Below are positions 40,335 to 53,309 of a stretch of DNA of 64,000 bases, one piece after another; the stretch's first letter is position 1; each line of letters opens with the position of its first letter. The stretch lies in NCBI GenBank assembly GCA_018398815.1, contig JAFLJL010014036.1, positions 23,995 to 87,994 on the forward strand, read 5' to 3'. A program made the position numbers and the translations under genes. Under the pieces are notes generated by a model. That model searched no databases. It was not told the DNA's origin and saw nothing but the letters and a program-made list of their open reading frames with translations. This DNA is from Conus ventricosus (taxonomy: Eukaryota; Mollusca; Gastropoda; Neogastropoda; Conidae).

Positions 40335-40756
40335 CCGTGGTCATGTGCACTGAACTCCAGTTCACTCAGTAGCAACACCACCTCTGAAGAAGATGGATGG
40401 AGGTCTGTCGAAAGCTCCAAGTAAGTGCTTATTTCCCAGCTGAGTGACCTGTCTAAATCTGGTAGTCGTAACGATCTTTCTCTTACCTGGCACCTGCTCT
40501 GTTGAGTAGTCTGCCTTCTTCTCTCCCTAAGACAGACTCTTTAAAGACTTCTAAAACCTCCCTAAAGACACATCTTTCCCTCGGACTGATTAACGATATC
40601 CACGTATCACTGTGCGCGTGTTAGCTGGTGTTGATGCACTTGTATGACTGTCTTGTGTGTGCTTTGAGTTAGAATTAGTATTTTATCATGTTTCTGTAAT
40701 ATGCGCTTTGGGCTCTAGCGAGGTAAAGCGCTCTATAAATATCATTTTACATTACA

Positions 40757-42212
<1,456 letters not shown>

Positions 42213-42304
42213 AGAGAACGTATAAATACCAATCCTGACTCACTTTCGCCCTCAAACCAGTTTTCGGGCGAAAGTGACCCAGGATTGGTATTTATACGTT
42301 CTCT
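42213..42304. repeat. hairpin terminus, left end of copy E
   Basis: 92 bp, AGAGAACGTATAAATACC to GGTATTTATACGTTCTCT, with near-perfect arms and the CACTTTCGCCC inner stem. Read from outside it matches the right-end hairpin 58063-58153, including the small asymmetry CTGACTC outside against CTGGGTC inside. Confidence 0.93.
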
Positions 42305-42410
42305 GACAAGTAAGACTTCAAACTATGTTTTCCTAATCATTTTCGCGCATACAGTCATTTTCAATACTATCATTTTTGCGGAGACAGTCACCAAACTAAA
42401 ACTTGGCTGA
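42305..42410 (-). repeat. inverted ATPase 3' end inside left end of copy E
   Basis: GACAAGTAAGACTTCAAACT followed by CCTAATCATTTTCGCGCATA and TCATTTTCAATACT is the reverse complement of the ATPase tail region near 57900-58060, with internal deletions. The terminal repeat of E therefore extends about 200 bases. Confidence 0.75.
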
Positions 42411-42676
42411 GACACTGTGCGAACACCCCTAATTAGAGGGCTTGGGGTTTGTGGCAGGCAGTACCATGTAACGTGGCCCTGGACGGATCCTATGACCTGT
42501 AATTATGGCGCCATGAGGTAGCAAGCAATCCTTCACCACACGGAGCTATAGACATACGTGTTCTGCGTTTCACAAAATACGCCGCGCGACACACACACAC
42601 ACACACATGCACACACACACACACACAAACATACAGGCAACTCACGCACTAAGACACAAACACACTAACACACACA

Positions 42677-42752
<76 letters not shown>

Positions 42753-44100
42753 CTCTTTCTCTTTCTTTCTCTCTCAATTAAATGCCATAAAATCCGCACA
42801 CTTCTTCTGACTAATTTCTGCCTACAAACTTTGTACACAGACAGGCAGACACGGGGCTGAAACCTGATCACTTAATTTACGGCTCGCGGCAGTTTGCAAC
42901 TAGAGCGCCTAGCCTGCGCTGTGTAAACGAAGCACACTCGGCTGGGTTGCACCACATTTGGAAAATTCGAGATTGCCACGTCGACACACCGGATCGAGGC
43001 TATCACGCGACACGACCGGGGCCGTCATTGTTGTTGGAGCTACCGCACAAAGAAGGCTGTGTTTTGACTGCGCTCTGTTGTGGCCACTGTGTTTTAATTG
43101 TGTTATTTTAAAATGGCTAAAACGTTACTGAAGAACAGGGTTTGTGCATTCGAGACCATAAGTTTTACTTTAACTGCATGTTAGAGTATTTGTTGAAAGA
43201 ATTAGGCGAAGCATGTTGTGAAACCGGAGAGATTGTTTTTCTAGAAAACGAAAAAGTGAACTAACTGCTTTGGAAATGAACGACTATCTTAAAGGTTTGT
43301 TGGCTCAAGGAAATGAAACAAGATGTAGCCAGTTTTAATACGTGTTTGACTATTGATGAGATGGTTCCTTATCTAATAAATGGCGCTGCTTTGTTGAAAG
43401 TCGGCCGAAGCAAAACAAACCATCACGCGTTGATTGTTGGGAGCTGGCTTGGGACAGCTAAAGCCATGTTTAAAAAACATGGCGTTCATTTCTTAAGGCG
43501 GAGGTAAACACGGCTGATTCGTATGCTAAAAACTTATATTTGAAACATTTTTGCTGTTCCTCCCAAGTAAAAATGTCTCAGTTTGTATTAGACTTGATTG
43601 ATTGTTAACTACAGATTCAGTGTTCATGTAGCAAGCTGATCTGTGTATTAAGATGTGTATACTTTTCTACTTTTCTAATTCTAACCAGTTCATCTGCCTT
43701 CAAGTGTGCCCTTATGCAACTGAATGGCGATTTTCGAATGTTCTGGCAAAACAAACTAGATAGGGTTAGGCAGACCTTAGTACATCTACCAGTATGGAGA
43801 GGAGTAGTGTGTGGCCAGCACTATCTTCATATAACTGTTTTATTCAATCAGGCTAGCCAAAGGAAGCATTTTGTTTTTGTTTCTTCAACAATTATTTAAT
43901 TTAATTAGAGCAACTTTGAAAAGCTTTTAACTTTTGAAGAAATGATTTCATTCAAAAAGCTCCAAATGTTCAGGACAAGGTGTACTACCTTGTAGTTCAG
44001 AAAACTTCTCCACCTTGTGGTGTTTGTGAAACAACGGCAAAGCAGACGACACGGAACACGACTCGGGTCGGAGATTCGGAAGTAGTCGAAACCCCGCACG
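42411..44100. other. variable subterminal zone of copy E
   Basis: 42405-42545 is shared with fragments D and F (GAGGGCTTGGGGTTTGTGGC, GGACGGATCCTATGACCTGT). Then come (CA)n at 42589-42760 and about 1.3 kb of unique sequence. One 64-codon ORF lies at 43313-43507. No known gene recognised. Confidence 0.6.
43113..43507 (+). pseudogene. possible broken small gene in the variable zone of copy E
   Basis: ATG 43113 after TTATTTTAAA opens MAKTLLKNRVCAFET, but a stop comes after 23 codons. Further open segments include KSELTALEMNDYLKGLLAQG (another frame, about 43250-43310) and the 64-codon ORF 43313-43507 ending GVHFLRRR (VGSWLGTAKAMFKKHG). They may be pieces of one frameshifted protein. No family recognised; cargo or captured host sequence are both possible. 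Confidence 0.3.
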
Positions 44101-44104
44101 CTGT

Positions 44105-44385
44105 TAGGCTGTATACGGTAGCCATCTTGCTGCTCTGACGTGGTTCTAAATATAGTAACGATCATGCATGATCGGTAGCCATCTTTCTGCTCTGACGCGG
44201 TTCTAAATATAACAAAACTAGGCCAATTGGCAGAGTTTGCCGATTGGCCCACAAAGCCCCCTCTACCCCACCTGCACACGTCACAGCCGCATGATTGGCA
44301 GCCATCTTGCTGCTCTGACGTGGTTCTAAATATAGTAACGATCATGCATGATCGGTAGCCATCTTGCTAACCTACAACTTGCTGC
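44105..44385. repeat. palindromic repeats near left end of copy E
   Basis: Three copies of GGTAGCCATCTTGCTGCTCT / GACGTGGTTCTAAATATA (about 44116, 44172 and 44297), separated by the palindrome CGATCATGCATGATCG and by an AAACTAGGCCAA..TTGGCCCACAAAGCCC arm pair. The layout parallels the 52-bp satellite of copy B (AAACTAGGTCAAG..CTTGACCTACAAAGCCC). Confidence 0.75.
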
Positions 44386-44439
44386 TCTGCGACATTTTCC
44401 CTTCACTTTCCCCCAAGCACTGTCCTGGATCCTGTCTAT

Positions 44440-44935
44440 TGGTTGTTTGTTTGTGTGTGTTGTTTGTTTGTTTGTTTGTGTTTGTGTGTGTGTGTTTTGG
44501 CCTGCCCCACGCATGCACACCCCCACCCCACGCACGCACGTCTCTACCCCCACCCCACGCATGCACACCCCCTTACCCCACTCCACCCCCACCCCACCCA
44601 CCCCCCACCCCACCCCCACCCGCCCCACCTCCCACCCACGCATGCACACACTCAAGTTCCTTCTAAATTTTTAACTTAGATACCCCAAGTTACTTTTAAG
44701 TTTTTACTCAAGTTGTTCTTAAGTCATCCTAAAGTTGTCCCCAAGTCATCCTCAAGTCATTCACAAGTTCTTACTTAAGTCATCCTTAAGTCACCCCAAG
44801 TCACTTCTAAGTTCTTAACTGAAGTCGTTCCTCAAGTCATCTTCAAGTCACCCCAAGTCACTTCTAAGTTCTTACTCAAGTCATTCTTTAAGTACAACAA
44901 GTTCTTATTCAAGTTCTTATAATTATCAAAAAAAT
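44440..44935. repeat. GTTT repeats, C-rich block and AAGTT-type subterminal array (copy E)
   Basis: GTTTGTTTGTGTG-type repeats at 44440-44495; a C-rich block with CCCCACGCATGCACAC units at 44500-44655; then AAGTCATCCTCAAGTC / TTCTTACTCAAGTC repeats to 44935, the reverse complement of the array in copy C. Confidence 0.85.
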
Positions 44936-44940
44936 ACAAT

Positions 44941-45159
44941 CTATGTTTTTATCTTAAATAGTAAATGCCTAATATAGTACACACACGCCTCAAAAAACGC
45001 GTCATCGTTGAGGATGTCTTGCTCAGCGTTTTCTGCATAGATCTTAATGAAATTCTTACACCCTAAGCAACCGCATTGATTACAATTCTGGTCTATGGAA
45101 ATGTCTTTTATAGACTCCATGTCTTTATTTATTGACTTTATCATTTTATAATACGCCAT
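44941..45159 (-). CDS. 72-aa Cys-cluster protein (copy E, intact)
   Basis: Intact 72-codon ORF starting MAYYKMIKSINKDMES. Residues about 27-38 hold NCNQCGCLGCKNF, a C-x2-C-x-C-x2-C cluster that could bind zinc or another metal. It ends ACVYYIRHLLFKIKT. It is the last gene before the subterminal repeats in every copy and is preceded by an AT-rich leader. No family recognised. Confidence 0.7.
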   Translation of the reverse strand: MAYYKMIKSINKDMESIKDISIDQNCNQCGCLGCKNFIKIYAENAEQDILNDDAFFEACVYYIRHLLFKIKT

Positions 45160-45210
45160 GATCTATTTTTATAAAAAAATTTAAAATTAAGTTCTTAAAA
45201 TATTATTCCA

Positions 45211-45683
45211 TTATAATGGATCAAAATGATGCTTTGTTATTGGCGGTTTTGGCGTGCAGTTGTGTTCGGCTTCTGTATTTAGCGGTGGAGATTGTTTGGG
45301 CTTTTGTTTTTGCCAGCGTTGTTTATATATTTTATAACCGTAATAACCGCCCCCAGCAGCAGCAAGGGCACCAAAAATGACAACAGTTTTAAGTTCAATA
45401 TTCCATGAAGACTTTGGTGTCCTTGTATCACATGGAGTTTTTATAGCTGGCATTGAATCAACTTGTTCTGGCGTTGGCGGTGTTATGTTTTCATGATGAG
45501 TTCATATTCTGTAACATTAATTTTTTTTGTCTGTTCCACTCTGCTAATTTTTTTCCTGCTTCAACACGCCCAGGATTTTTAATGGTCTCCACCTGATTCA
45601 GCGTTTTCTGTGATTTTCTGGCTTGGTTACTTTCTCCACCTGATTCAGTGTTTTGGTTCTGCTGTTTTTTTCCAGATCGTTCA
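45211..45683 (-). pseudogene. 151-aa single-membrane-span protein (copy E, frameshifted)
   Basis: The C-terminal 80 codons (45211-45453) are open, with the span TVVIFGALAAAGGGYYGYK; the N-terminal half, starting at 45683, is in another frame. Confidence 0.6.
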
Positions 45684-45699
45684 TTTTGAAGGGAAATAA

Positions 45700-46152
45700 A
45701 ATCTATATGATTAAAAGTTATTAATCCCAGATTAATGGCGATAGCAATGTTCCAAATCTGTAATATAAATCACAGCCTAGAGACTCTAATGACTTTGTTA
45801 AAACTGGATCTTGCGTTAAATCATACGTAAGATCTTGTTCAGAATCAATGGGAGCAAATCTACTGACTAGTTAGTGTACAAACTAAAGAGCCGTTTGCCC
45901 CACACTTTTTACCATTCTCGACCCCAGCTGCGCTTCATACCTGTTATGATACCTTATAATGTCTTGTGAAGACATCTGTTGAATCTGTTCTATGCTGAAT
46001 TCAGTTCCGAGGAACTGTTTTGTTTTCCCACATGCTGCCAAAGAATACAGCCTCTCCTTTTTGGGCATAATAGCTTGATCATCAACTTGGTCATTCATAA
46101 GTTCAGGAAGGTTTAGGCCGCCTTGTAGCTGTAGTAGATCATCGCTGTTCAT
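45700..46152 (-). pseudogene. about 150-aa element protein (copy E, frameshifted)
   Basis: Opens MNSDDLLQLQGGLNLPELMN and stays open for 89 codons, with a local shift through the KKERLYSLAACGK region relative to A and C. The rest (DLTQDPVLTKSLESLGC) is in another frame at 45760-45860. Confidence 0.6.
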
Positions 46153-46189
46153 GTTTTTTATTAAATTATAATTATTTTATTTTATAAAA

Positions 46190-46417
46190 ATGAGCACCGA
46201 AAAAAACTGTTGCTAACCTTGTATACCATTCTGCTGTTATTGGAGGGCTAAGTGTAGTATACTCAATGCTTGGTAAAAGCTTGTTTAAGAATTAAACCAG
46301 CAGATCTTGGCAAACTAGACTTTGAAGACTCAGCAAAGCTGATTGCTATCATTGCAGCTTCGGTTGCCACGAAAGATTTTCTAGTTAAGCAAGGAATAAT
46401 TCCAGACATATAAATAT
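46190..46417 (+). pseudogene. about 75-aa two-span protein (copy E, frameshifted)
   Basis: ATG 46190 follows TTTTATAAAA. MSTEK, an extra A, then ANLVYHSAVIGGLS; frames shift again before PADLGKLDFEDSAKL. Confidence 0.55.
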
Positions 46418-46442
46418 GTAAGAAAAAATACATTTATAAAAA

Positions 46443-46850
46443 ATGGCTTCACTCGCAATAATGATAGGCGGCGCTGTGGTGAATGCGCTTGCTTTTAGCG
46501 GCAGTAATTTTGCATTTAGTAAATGGGGAATGACAGCGAGAGAAAAAGACATAACAAAGCTATGGAGCAACTAGCAGCTGCGCAAGACGCCTATGAAAGG
46601 CAGAGACTTGAGCAGTTAGATTTTATTAATGACACACTGAAAAGACAGGGGCATGCAGCTTACACATTTAAAAATGTTGATCAAGCAATAAAACAATATT
46701 ATCTAGTAACAGGCAAACCGGTCCAGACATTGCCCCACCAAAATTCAGTGACTTTTATCAACCATCAGAAAAAAACAAAGATGCAAGAAATCGGGTTTAT
46801 TGTCTTTGGTAATGACCGTCGTGTATTTGTTTGCACATAATATTGGCTGA
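46443..46850 (+). pseudogene. 135-aa element protein (copy E, frameshifted)
   Basis: ATG 46443 after CATTTATAAAAA. The segment 46523-46840 is open with KRHNKAMEQLAAAQDAYERQ; the glycine-rich start and the last residues are in other frames. Confidence 0.65.
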
Positions 46851-46857
46851 ATAAAAA

Positions 46858-47790
46858 ATGAACAAAATCTATTATTCGCCAAAGGATATTGGAAGGGTAT
46901 CACAGCAATACAAAAGCTAAGCCAAGCGGCAGGAGTCAGTGAACAAACAGCAAAGGAATGGTTATCTAAACAAGCGATTTGGCAAATTTATTTACCTGCA
47001 CCTAGACGAATACAGAGACCACACTTGTCAATACAACTCCAACGACACCCATCAAATGGACCTTCTATATTTACCCTCTGATAGGATTAGACGAAAAAGA
47101 TTTAAGTACGCACTCATCAGTCATTGACATAGCTTCAAGATACAAAGATGCTGAACCATTAACACAAAAGAGTGCTTCTGCTGTTGCTGTCGCCATACAA
47201 CTGATATACCAACGAGGCCCGTTAACTTATCCTCGCATGATTCAAGTTGATGATGGAAAAGAATTTAAAGGGCAAGTGAATCAATTATTGTTAAAACATA
47301 GAGTTACCATTAAAAGAGGCTTTTCCGGGAGTTCACAGATCACAGGCTTTTTGAAAATTTTAAAACAAACAGTTAGCCAAAGACTTTTCCCACCATTATC
47401 ACAAGAGCTGATGACAATTCTCGCAACACGAAGGGTTTTAAAGACGCCCTCAGTTTTGCGCGCAATGAATAATGAAGAATTTAAAGGGGGCAAAAACAGA
47501 CAAGCAATAAAAAAAAAAACAATAAATGTTGCTAAAGACTCATACACCAGAAAAACATTCCCTTTTGGTTTGAAAGTAATCCCTTTATTTCCCGGAGAAG
47601 CAAAAGGGGGACACTCGCATCGGGGAAACAACCGGGTTTGGGAGTGTTGACCCATATGAAAAAAAAAAGAATTTAAAGATGAATCCGCCTTGTATTATTT
47701 AGGGAAAAAATGACACAACAAAACAACCACTCCTCAAAGACTTTTGTGAAAGAAAAGCAGTAATTCCCCCAACACATTTCCGCTTTAATT
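46858..47790 (+). pseudogene. integrase (copy E, frameshifted)
   Basis: The N-terminal and central parts are clear: AAGVSEQTAKEWLSKQ (about 46945), HQMDLLYLPSD with the first catalytic aspartate (47058), YPRMIQVDDGKEFKG (47230) with the second. The glutamate helix near 47345 is damaged. The C-terminal third shows homopolymer-like changes. Confidence 0.8.
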
Positions 47791-47799
47791 TAAAATTTA

Positions 47800-50700
47800 G
47801 GGTTTCTCCAGTGCCCAATTGCATAGAAAACCTGGTTTAACAAACCCCCGTTTTTTGTTTGTTCTTCTAATGACTTTTTTGTTACAACTGTTGTGTTGAC
47901 CCAGTAATTAGACGAGTTTTATTTTGTCTGAGAAAAGTCTTTTTCCCAAACAATGCTTCTTGTATTTGCCAGGATATGTTTGACTGCAAAACGCCGGGTA
48001 CCCTTTTTGTTTTCAAATATTTTCCCCGGGCCGAAATACTGTACATTTTTGCCCTTCCCCCCCAAATATCCTTTTCACCTTTCCAAAATTCATCCTTCAT
48101 CTTTTCCCAAAAACCCTTTTGTTAGTAATTGAAAAAAGGCGAATCTTTTGGGAATCAAGTTCGTACCCCCTGCATGCCCTTTCTACTTCAATTCCATGTC
48201 TTTTAGATTCTTCAGTGGGGTTCTATACAAAACTTCTTATCGTGTAAAATATCTGGGCCTGGATACAAAGGGGTTAAAAAGTCTAAAAAAATTCTAACTC
48301 AAAGCTTTGATAATTCTAAACAGTAAACCCCAAAAAATACGTTGCAATTTGGGGTTTCTTTTTTTATCAATGCCAAAAAGCTGATCAGAAACTTTTTGGT
48401 CCGAAATTAGGTTTTGAAGTCAGTTTAATTGCTTTGTTCTCTTTTTGTGACTAATTGACATCTTTGCGCTTTTGCGGATTCTCCATATCTTTCCAAAACG
48501 TTTGTTCTCCCGTTTAAAAAATCTTTTTTGAAGCCTGTATTTAGTTTTTGAATCGTGTTCTTTATGAGTTGGTTTATGAATGTTTTTTGATCAAAAGCAA
48601 TTATGCGAGAACTTTGTCAACTTCAAACCCTGTCTTTAAAAAAAATTTTAGAACCTGTAATGACAGACATAATTTTTTTTGCCTCGAAGATTAGGCACAA
48701 ATTTGGCGGGTCTCTTGGTCCATCTTTGACTTTCTGCGCTAAGGGATCATTAGCAGTCATGGAGTTTATAGGGTATTCTAAATCAACTTTTAAAAGAAAC
48801 CACCTGCTGATCAGCGCCAAACTGTTCAACCACTTTTAAAGTTTTGAATTTATTCGACCTGGCTCTGAAGTTCGTAATTGGGGCGATTTCGCCAAGCCCC
48901 AAACCCAAAAAGATTTTTGCGCTAAATACAAAATAGTTAACCTTCTACCGGTCTATCGTCCCAATATTTGTTGTTTTCTTTTCAGAAAACGACGCCAACT
49001 AAATTTCCCCCACGCAATCCCTTTTCAATCACTGAACTTTTTAAATTGACAAAAAAATCAATCTGACTCCAGTAACTTTTAAAAAAGCATCCCCGCTCAT
49101 CCCGGGGCAGAAAATTTAAACCGGATCCAGGCTTAATTTTCATCAGGGCTTCTGTAAATTTTTAAAACGTCCGCCAACAAACATACATCGGCCAATTTTG
49201 TAACAGAAGTCTCCCATCGTTTTACACTCTAACTTCTGCCACGCATCTTGAGCATGCGGGTAATCAGAATCGCTGATGTCCTTTCCTCTAAGACTAGAAA
49301 AGAATGCGCCTTTAGGCGGAAGTGAGTCTTCATCAAACCTTTCCCAACTGTTCATGTACTCATAAGGGTAAACGCCCTTTCTAACAAGAGGTGGTCAAAA
49401 TATTCTTCCGTTATTGGCAGGACTTTAAGGACATAGCTAGTGACTCTAATGATCCCATCATGTGTTGCATAGAGTCATAAAAAGACATGTTATTTAGATT
49501 AAAGCACATGTACTTTTCTGATGACTGTGCAATGCATGCTACCCTGAAGGCGTTGGTTACTGCTTGCAATATAAGATGAGAGTCGTAACCTCGCAAGTTA
49601 TGAAAGAAGATGGGCACTTCCATGTCTTAGGATCAAACTTTAGTTGAAGATTGCATTTGTTGTGCGCAGCTCCTCTGAACTTTCCGCTAATGTGATCATG
49701 GTCTCTTACTGTTGGATTTGCTGCGTCTGATGAGAGGCCTAAACCACAAATCCAACAGTGAGTGGCTGAGGCATACTGTTGTCGTCTTCAGACGTCATCA
49801 TGATTTCAGATAAATTCAGATTATTAGAACAGTCATTACGCACTTGCTGCATGCGCTGTAAAAATCTTCTAGCCGCATCTGGTCCTCTGTATAATTCTGG
49901 CGTTGAATGAGCGCCATCCGACCTAACAATAATGAAAGCAAATGAACAAATCTGATGATTACTCATTAAGACTGTTTTTCGAAGTTTTTGTGGCGCTGGC
50001 CCTTCATAAGGAACAATAAGCGACTCGAAGTCTGCGTAAACTACGTATGGAGAATGTTGCAGTTTTTTCCAGTTCTTAAAACTAACTTTAGATCCAGGTG
50101 GGGGCGTAATTATTTTCCTGTATTACAGTCAACGGGGCCGAAAAATTTTCTTATTTTCGTTTGCGGCTTGAACAATGGAAATTTTTTGTTAAAATTTTTT
50201 TCCCTCAGTTTTGTTTTGCCCATTTTTTAAAAGTATGCGAAATTATTTTTTACTCATTTTTCCCGTATCAATGTGTAATGTGGCAGCCCTGCGGTGAAAA
50301 CATTAGTATAAGTCAACATATTTTTGTCTGGCTCCCAACTTTGGGACGGTTCTTGGACATTTTAAAGGGCTGTAGATTTTTTTTCCTCTTTTCCCAAAGG
50401 AAAAAGGGAATTAACATTTATTGGCTTTTTTTGTTCTCAAACTGACAATTTAAAATCTACACTAACGGGAAAATGATATTCCCCAAAAAGGTTAAGATCT
50501 TTGATGTAAGGGCGATAGTTAGAACTCTCTCTGCTTTTTTTGGGGAAATGATGCACCCTGCAAGAACACACCACAAAAAAACATTTTTGCTGTATTTTTT
50601 AAATGTTTAGAACGGCTTTTTTGCGACAAATGCGGGAGGTAGGGGAATGTGAGACTTCCCAAACCCAATGGGTGCATACTTAGACTGTTTTAATCTAATC

Positions 50701-51110
50701 TCTGGGATTTTTCCGCCCTCTGACCAACCAGACCCCTCTCATTTTGGTTCCTTCTTCAGGGGCAGCGTCAAACTGTGTAAGCATTTCGTCCCCCCAACCG
50801 GTTTTAAGGGTAAATTACGAAAAGAATAGTCTGCTGTTTATTTTGAGACCCAGACTTCTAGATTTTCTTTCATTTTTTTGGGTTAAAATACCCCGTTTAA
50901 AAACACCCTAACATTATTTTTAACTGGGGGCCCAAATTTTATTTTTGCCTGGAACTGAGAAATAGCTGACCAACGCTTGCCCTTTACGTTTTGCTGGATC
51001 AATGACTTCTAAATCAATATCTTTCGGGCGCTCTTAAACAAATTTTCTTGCTTTTGTTTCCAAAAAATTCGTCTTGTCCTTCATTATTTTTCCCCCCATG
51101 TTAGTCTCTT
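47800..51110 (-). pseudogene. polB: family B DNA polymerase (copy E, heavily altered)
   Basis: Counterpart of 29824-33228. Clear stretches are 49143-49623 (NSWERFDEDSLPPKGAFFSS, PIFFHNLRGYDSHLI) and 49739-49966. Elsewhere long runs of A, T, C or G replace normal codons, for example 48000-48560 and 50160-50640. Confidence 0.85.
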
Positions 51111-51149
51111 TTCTAACTCAAAATTTTTTAAATTTAAATTAAAAAAAAA

Positions 51150-51905
51150 TACTTAATCAGAATAAAATATCGACGGTTTTTTTGCGCTTGGACTCATAAA
51201 CTAAAGTAAAAAACCCCCTTTGGGGGGGGGGGTTAAAAAGTGAGCTTTTAGAAAAAGAGTTTAATGTCCTCTTTTACTTTTTTTAAGCTTTCCCTTTTTT
51301 ATCTGCTGGGGGTCTGGCGGTTGAGAAAAACTTGTCCTCGCCTTTCTTTGAAGATCAAACTTTTGTCTTTTGTAGTCATCAAAATCGGCCGGGAAAACCC
51401 TTTAAAATTCTTCATCCGTGATGTTTGATCAAAAAGCGCTTTATTTTTTGGTCAGTTTAAACGAGCTAAGTTTAGCCGTTTTTAAAGTTGAACCATACTG
51501 TGGGGGCTTTTGGAGTTTATTTTTTAATTTTTTGCCACCGCCCCTTATAGCTTTTGAACACGGGCCAAGAGCTAAAGAAAAAACCCCCTAGGGGGAAAGG
51601 GCGCGGGTGCCCCCTATGCCCGTTGCAAAAAGAGGCCTACACTTGCCCCTGCGAAAAGCACTTTAGCATTTTTCCCAGTATTAACATAATTAAACAGCAT
51701 TAAAGGCAGCAAATCCCTTTCTTTTGGTTTTGCGGTTTTTTTAAAAGGTCCGCTCTATTTTTTGGGTTTGCTTTGTGTAATTTTGTTAATCTAATTTTTT
51801 TAAATTTTCGGGGGTTTTCTATAACAGCAGAATTGCCTGCTATCTCTTCTTTTGGCTCCCCCGGGGTGCGTAGGCACTTTGGATAAACCTTAACAAACAT
51901 GCTTT
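51150..51905 (-). pseudogene. 210-aa protein and 42-aa ORF (copy E, heavily altered)
   Basis: Counterpart of 4672-5378, traceable from the CGCTTGGACTCATAAACTAA segment at 51186 to the start near 51900. Homopolymer-like changes prevent any long frame. Confidence 0.6.
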
Positions 51906-51929
51906 TTATAAAATAAAAAAATTTAGTAT

Positions 51930-53270
51930 AATACATTTTTTTAATCTGTTTTCCTTGAATTTCAGCTGCGCACATATAAAAAAAAACAAAGTACATTAAG
52001 GGTTTATCGGCTTTTTTCCTTCTTTATAAATTTTTGAATGTTTATTACGTCTCCCCAACGTTTTTTCCCCCGCTTCCATACAACTCATTATCCTCTTTTT
52101 GCCCCTTAAAGGTAAAATCCAAAAACCCGTTTTTGTTTTTTAAAAAACCATCAAGCCTAACATTGTGAAGAGGTAAACCCTTTAGACACTAGGCCCTGCT
52201 GTTGGATTTCAAACCCCTCCCACCCCCCAAACAATTTTCTTATTTGGGTCAAAATGTGATAAGGTCAAGCCCGCTAGCGAGTTTTGGGTTAGGACAAACC
52301 GTCAATTTACTTTGCATTTTTCGTTATTTTGGGAAATTAAAAAACTTTTCATTTGCTCTTTTGAACGGTTTTTCATTTTCCACACAGCAATAAAAAACCT
52401 TTTAAAAGGCGATATTGATAAGCCCAAAAAAACCTTAAAATTTCCCATATAGGGGTCTGCCCTCTTCTGGGATATGTTGCATGATGAATCACTCTTTCGT
52501 AATAATTGCAAAATTTTTGACTGATATTGACCCCCCAAATCACCCCTGCAAATTTTGGGGTTGGGCAAAACGCCCAAACTCTAACGGATGTCAAAAAGCT
52601 TATTTTTGCTTGGGGTGCCCCTTAATGATTTAAAAACCCCGGGTTTGTTTTTAAATTAAAATTTATTTTCATATGACAATCCCCCTTTTTAAATGCTCCT
52701 TGAAAGTAGGGTCCATGCACTTTTAACAACTAAAAATCTAAGGGATGGGGAAAAACGATTTCCAACGCAAACTTTACAGCTACATACTTTTTGCCTCTTT
52801 ATATCTGCGGGGCCTATTTTATTTTTTTAGCGCTTTTTCAAATTTTAATTTCCCTTTAAAAAGCAAGATCAGCCCTTTTTTTTTCCCCGTTTTGCCATAG
52901 ATCCCGAATAGGGTTTAAAAAAAATCGCATTGGTAAAGAAAATTTTTTCCTTGCCCCTCAAGTTTTTTAAAAAAAAAAAAAAAAATTTTCTTAAAAGATT
53001 TCCCCCCCCCAAATTTTGTAAAAACTGTCCTGTTTGGGTCTTTTTGTTTTAAAAGAGTCCCATTTTGAAAATAAGACGGGGAAGCCTGGCACAATCACTT
53101 CAAACCGCTCCAAAGGGCGGAAATTTGACATAAGAATTTTTATCCGCATCAAAAGTTTGATGGATTTTTGGGAAAAGTAAATTTCCCTTATTTCCCTTCC
53201 CCGCCTTTGGGGTCTTTCAAATCTTTTATAAAGGGGTTTAAAATCGAGCCATGTGCCCGACATTTTTTTT
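51930..53270 (-). pseudogene. major capsid protein (copy E, heavily altered)
   Basis: Counterpart of 3408-4649. The best segment is about 52370-52590 (YYERVIHHATYP). It retains the N-terminal bases deleted in copy A. Confidence 0.6.
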
Positions 53271-53309
53271 AAAAAACCCAAAAAAAAAGTTAAAATTTTT
53301 TAAAAAAAT

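Larger units (their letters stand above)
38789..40748 (+). mobile_element. LINE relic, CR1/L2-like, 5' truncated
   Basis: Runs from the edge of hairpin 38788 to a 3' tail GCGCTTTGGGCTCTAGCG / AGGTAAAGCGCTCTATAAAT followed by ATTACATTACA and a (CA)n microsatellite, the kind of stem-loop plus short-repeat tail seen in CR1/L2 LINEs. The 5' half of the LINE (endonuclease) is absent. A roughly 180-base unrelated insertion lies at about 40275-40460. Confidence 0.8.

Noticed and set aside
42213..42304. Hairpin as an independent MITE
   Set aside because: The hairpins sit exactly at element ends, next to a constant inner flank, and give 5-bp duplications only when the whole element is taken as the insert.
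44326..44679. Pro/His-rich and Gly/Trp-rich ORFs
   Set aside because: Translations of the C-rich block and GTTT repeats of copy E on both strands.
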